From Callaeas wilsoni (taxonomy: Eukaryota > Chordata > Aves > Passeriformes > Callaeidae): 64,000 nucleotides of DNA. Of this stretch, positions 61,154 to 64,000 are shown one piece after another. The position numbers were made by a program, and so were the translations under genes. The stretch's first letter is position 1. Each line of letters begins with the position of its first letter. The DNA is taken from NCBI GenBank assembly GCA_013398955.1, contig VWPU01003226.1:1-64000 (forward strand). Direction: 5' to 3'. The notes below the pieces were generated by a model. It worked only from the letters and a program-made list of their open reading frames with translations. It was not told the origin of the DNA and did no database searches.

Positions 61154-64000
61154 GTAGGTATGGTGATTGCCTCAGAATAATGGTAGATGAAGTGTTTCAG
61201 TAGAGGATAAAATGCTTTGGAACCCAAAAGAACATTTTTAAGGAAGCGAAATGTTATAATCTTTGACACTAATTGCTGTCCAAATATCTAAGTTTTATGA
61301 GTCAGTTGTCATGGAGTGTACCTATTACATTCAGTAGATAAATCAGGTAGTGATAAGAAGGAATTGCCATGCAATCTGTGAACCAAAAAGCTCTTGCTGT
61401 TTGGGTAGTGATAATTTATTTTTCCTGCCATTGCTTATTTTGATTTGTATAGGGTGTGAGACTAGGATAAAACAGGGGAGTTAAAAATTTCATGTTGTTT
61501 ATATGTGATGTGATCATTGATATATGTGATTAAAACTTGGGAGCTTGTTAGAAAATATTTGTTATTTCCTTCTGTGGTCTCTCATACCTCGTTTTGGCAT
61601 CTTTGGGAATGGTCAATAATGGGGTGCTTTGGGGAAGGATTGTTCTGCTGAAGTTCTTCACTCAGAGGAGAATAGGATGTAGAAAAAGCACACTATAGCT
61701 TCTGCAAGGATCTAGAAATCCTTCTTACTCTTCCTATTTCTGGTAAACATTCATATTTTCAGCTTATCATTTCCCCAAAGCAGTATATTGGGTTTTAATT
61801 TTTTCAGAAACAGGTTTTATTTTCAAAACCATTGAGTTAAAAATAAACTGCTTTTTTCTAAATCACGATATGTGTGTTCCTCCAAGTATGCCCTGTTTCA
61901 TGTACACTTAGGCTCCTCTGCTTTTTACAGCTGAAGATCACACATGAAAGACCTTTTCTGTTTGTGCAAAAAAAGTAAAGAATTTCTATATCACATATTA
62001 AGGAGGTTAGGAAGAGGCATTTAATTTTTATATATATCTCTCATTAAATACCATAAAAATCCACTCAAAGTTGTTCTTAGTTCTGAGTTTATGCTGAAGA
62101 ATTTAGAAATAATTTTCAGTGCTTCTTGGTCCACTGAAGTGCCACCTGGACTTTAAAGTATAAGGGAATAAACCTAGAAATAATCTCTTTCACAACAGAC
62201 CATCTTTTTGGTGTTCAGTAACTCTATCTTCCCTTCTTTCTCCTTGCTAGCCCAGCCAATATTCTCATTAGCTGAGATATATTTGCTTTGTAATTGAATT
62301 TCAGTGTAATGTATTACTGGAAATTACTTTTGAAAAAAATCGTAAGGGAAGAGGCCTCAGTACCACTTTCCCAAACTGAAAAATAACTTCCCCTGCATAT
62401 ACACCACCCAGATTTATTAGATCTGTCTTCCTCACACGGAACACAGGCTGCTGGCTAAAAAAGAATAACTGATAGTTAACCTCTTGGGCTAGAGAAAAGG
62501 TTCAGCTTTCACTGTCTTTTGAGTTCGTTTTCTTTTCTGCTTGTGGCGAAGCAGCAGAAAATGAGAAAATGTAGGGGATGTGCTTTCATCACAGGGAGGT
62601 GCAGCAGGGCTGGTGCTGGCAGGGCTTGGGGCAGTAACAAATGGTGGCTGGGACGCGGCTGTGTTCGGTGGTGCCCGCTCCTCCTGTCCTGGCTGCAGCT
62701 GGATGCACGGTCCTGTTGCTCCTAAGGGCTATCACCCTCTGGCTGGCTCTGGAATCGAGTCTGATTTTCATCCTGGAGGCATTGCAGTATCATTTGTGAA
62801 AGGGGGTTTAAAATCTGCAGGCACAGTATCGGAAGCAGTGCCAGTTAAGCACTGTCTTGGTTTTGCTTCTCATTTCATGGTACATCCATGCATGTAATAT
62901 TTATATGTTGGTCTGAAAACCTGGTTCTATGTAGGCAAATTTGCCTTTTTTCTTTTCTTTTTAATTGAAGCACACCATTTTCCTTTGATATCTTGTTTCC
63001 ATGCCAAGTTTTTTCCAATTAAGAAAAAGAAAAAACAATAATCCCCAGGCAACTCTGTTACTCTTACTCATAATTAAACCATCACACCTGAAACATCCAG
63101 CAGGCTGCTTGTGAGATTTCTGAAGTGCAGGGAGAAGCCACGTGAATGTCTTTGGGCCATGTGCCAGCACACAGAGATGTCTAAGCTAGGAAGTGAACCA
63201 GTACTTTATAGAAAGGAGAGAGGTATTTCCTCATTAAGCAATAATTGAATACACAGCTCAGGGGAAACATGAATAGTAGGACATAAAGTTACTCTTGTCC
63301 CTCTGTAAAAGGATTCTGTCATTTAGATGCGAGTTCTACTTTGTGAAAAATATGGAATTTTTTTTTATTTTTTAAATTAGATATGTAGCTTCTACATGAT
63401 ACATTACTGGGTTGCATTTCAATGGGAAGGTCTGAGGGGAGCATTGAAGTCTTCATATTCTTGTTATTTGCATTAGGGACAATTCTCCTAAGACACATCT
63501 GATATAATTCAGAGGACAGGCAAATAAACTCCAACCTTGGAGTGGCACTTGGCAGCTTCATAGACGTATTTCTCCAAAAAGTTGCTTCTCTTTTCTAGAG
63601 CTGTTACAGGGAGCTGTAGAATCTGGGAGAGTCAATCAACTGCCCTGGGGAACCATGGAAGCTGCCTCCACAATAGTAGACAGGAAGAGAACTGGCTGAA
63701 GTGAGATTTTCTCTTTTTTTCCTCATAGTATTCCTTTAAATAAAAATCTATTTCCAAGTAGAATATCTCACTGGAGGAGAATATGATTTAAACTCTTTTT
63801 TCTTCTTCCATGTGTTGCTAAGAACCCAGAGGCTTTATAATTACCTTGTAGCTGAAAAATCAATGGGTCAGTGGACGTAACTGGCCTCTACTGGTTAGGA
63901 AATTGATGTGATTTTCTCAGTACCACTGTTCTTTCAGCAAAGAAGAGAACACATCTTTTTCCTTTTTTTTTTTTTTTTTTTGGAACATGTTCTTAGAAAA
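61154..64000. other. Unannotated DNA with poly-T tract at the end
   Basis: No recognised repeat. A GC-richer stretch at 62,590-62,770 is open in several frames without motifs. A 19-base T run lies at 63,963-63,981. Confidence 0.4.

Overview
The window looks like a piece of a bird nuclear genome. It is AT-rich and CpG-poor, and I see no operons, ribosome-binding sites or long intact coding regions. The diagnostic signal is the repeat content: about ten fragments of the LINE family CR1 on both strands, several showing the characteristic avian CR1 3' region, plus one solo LTR that I recognise as the common avian ERVL-like type and two weaker LTR-like segments. I cannot name the species or order. 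Nothing in the window matches a known gene well enough to carry a symbol.

Layout. 1-13 kb is mostly unannotated AT-rich DNA. It holds two tandem minus-strand open frames (4372-4887 and 5219-5617, the second open upstream to 5974) and a long TA/CA microsatellite near 7.9 kb. 13-16 kb holds the ERVL-type solo LTR and a perfect three-copy 67-bp tandem repeat. 18-28 kb is the most repeat-dense part: CR1 copies at 18.3, 22.7-23.1 and 26.3-26.9 kb, a GT-rich tract with G-quadruplex potential near 20.2 kb, an LTR-like segment near 23.9 kb and a CpG-richer patch near 25.6 kb. 28-45 kb is mostly unique, with an LTR-like segment near 32 kb, short CR1 pieces, and two stretches that look like candidate conserved noncoding elements. 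45-60 kb carries further CR1 pieces and, at 59,117-59,611, a perfect 247-bp duplication separated by a single N, which is most simply an assembly join error. The last 4 kb is unique AT-rich DNA with one well-formed exon-like segment at 61,026-61,153.

Overall this reads as an intergenic region or large introns. Several segments are open in one frame and bounded by good splice signals on the plus strand (36,781-36,865; 61,026-61,153) or minus strand (26,125-26,197; 33,078-33,269). They are recorded as candidates only, because exon-like decoys are common in vertebrate introns. I found no convincing new biological system; the most solid unusual observations are the N-flanking duplication and the three-copy repeat.
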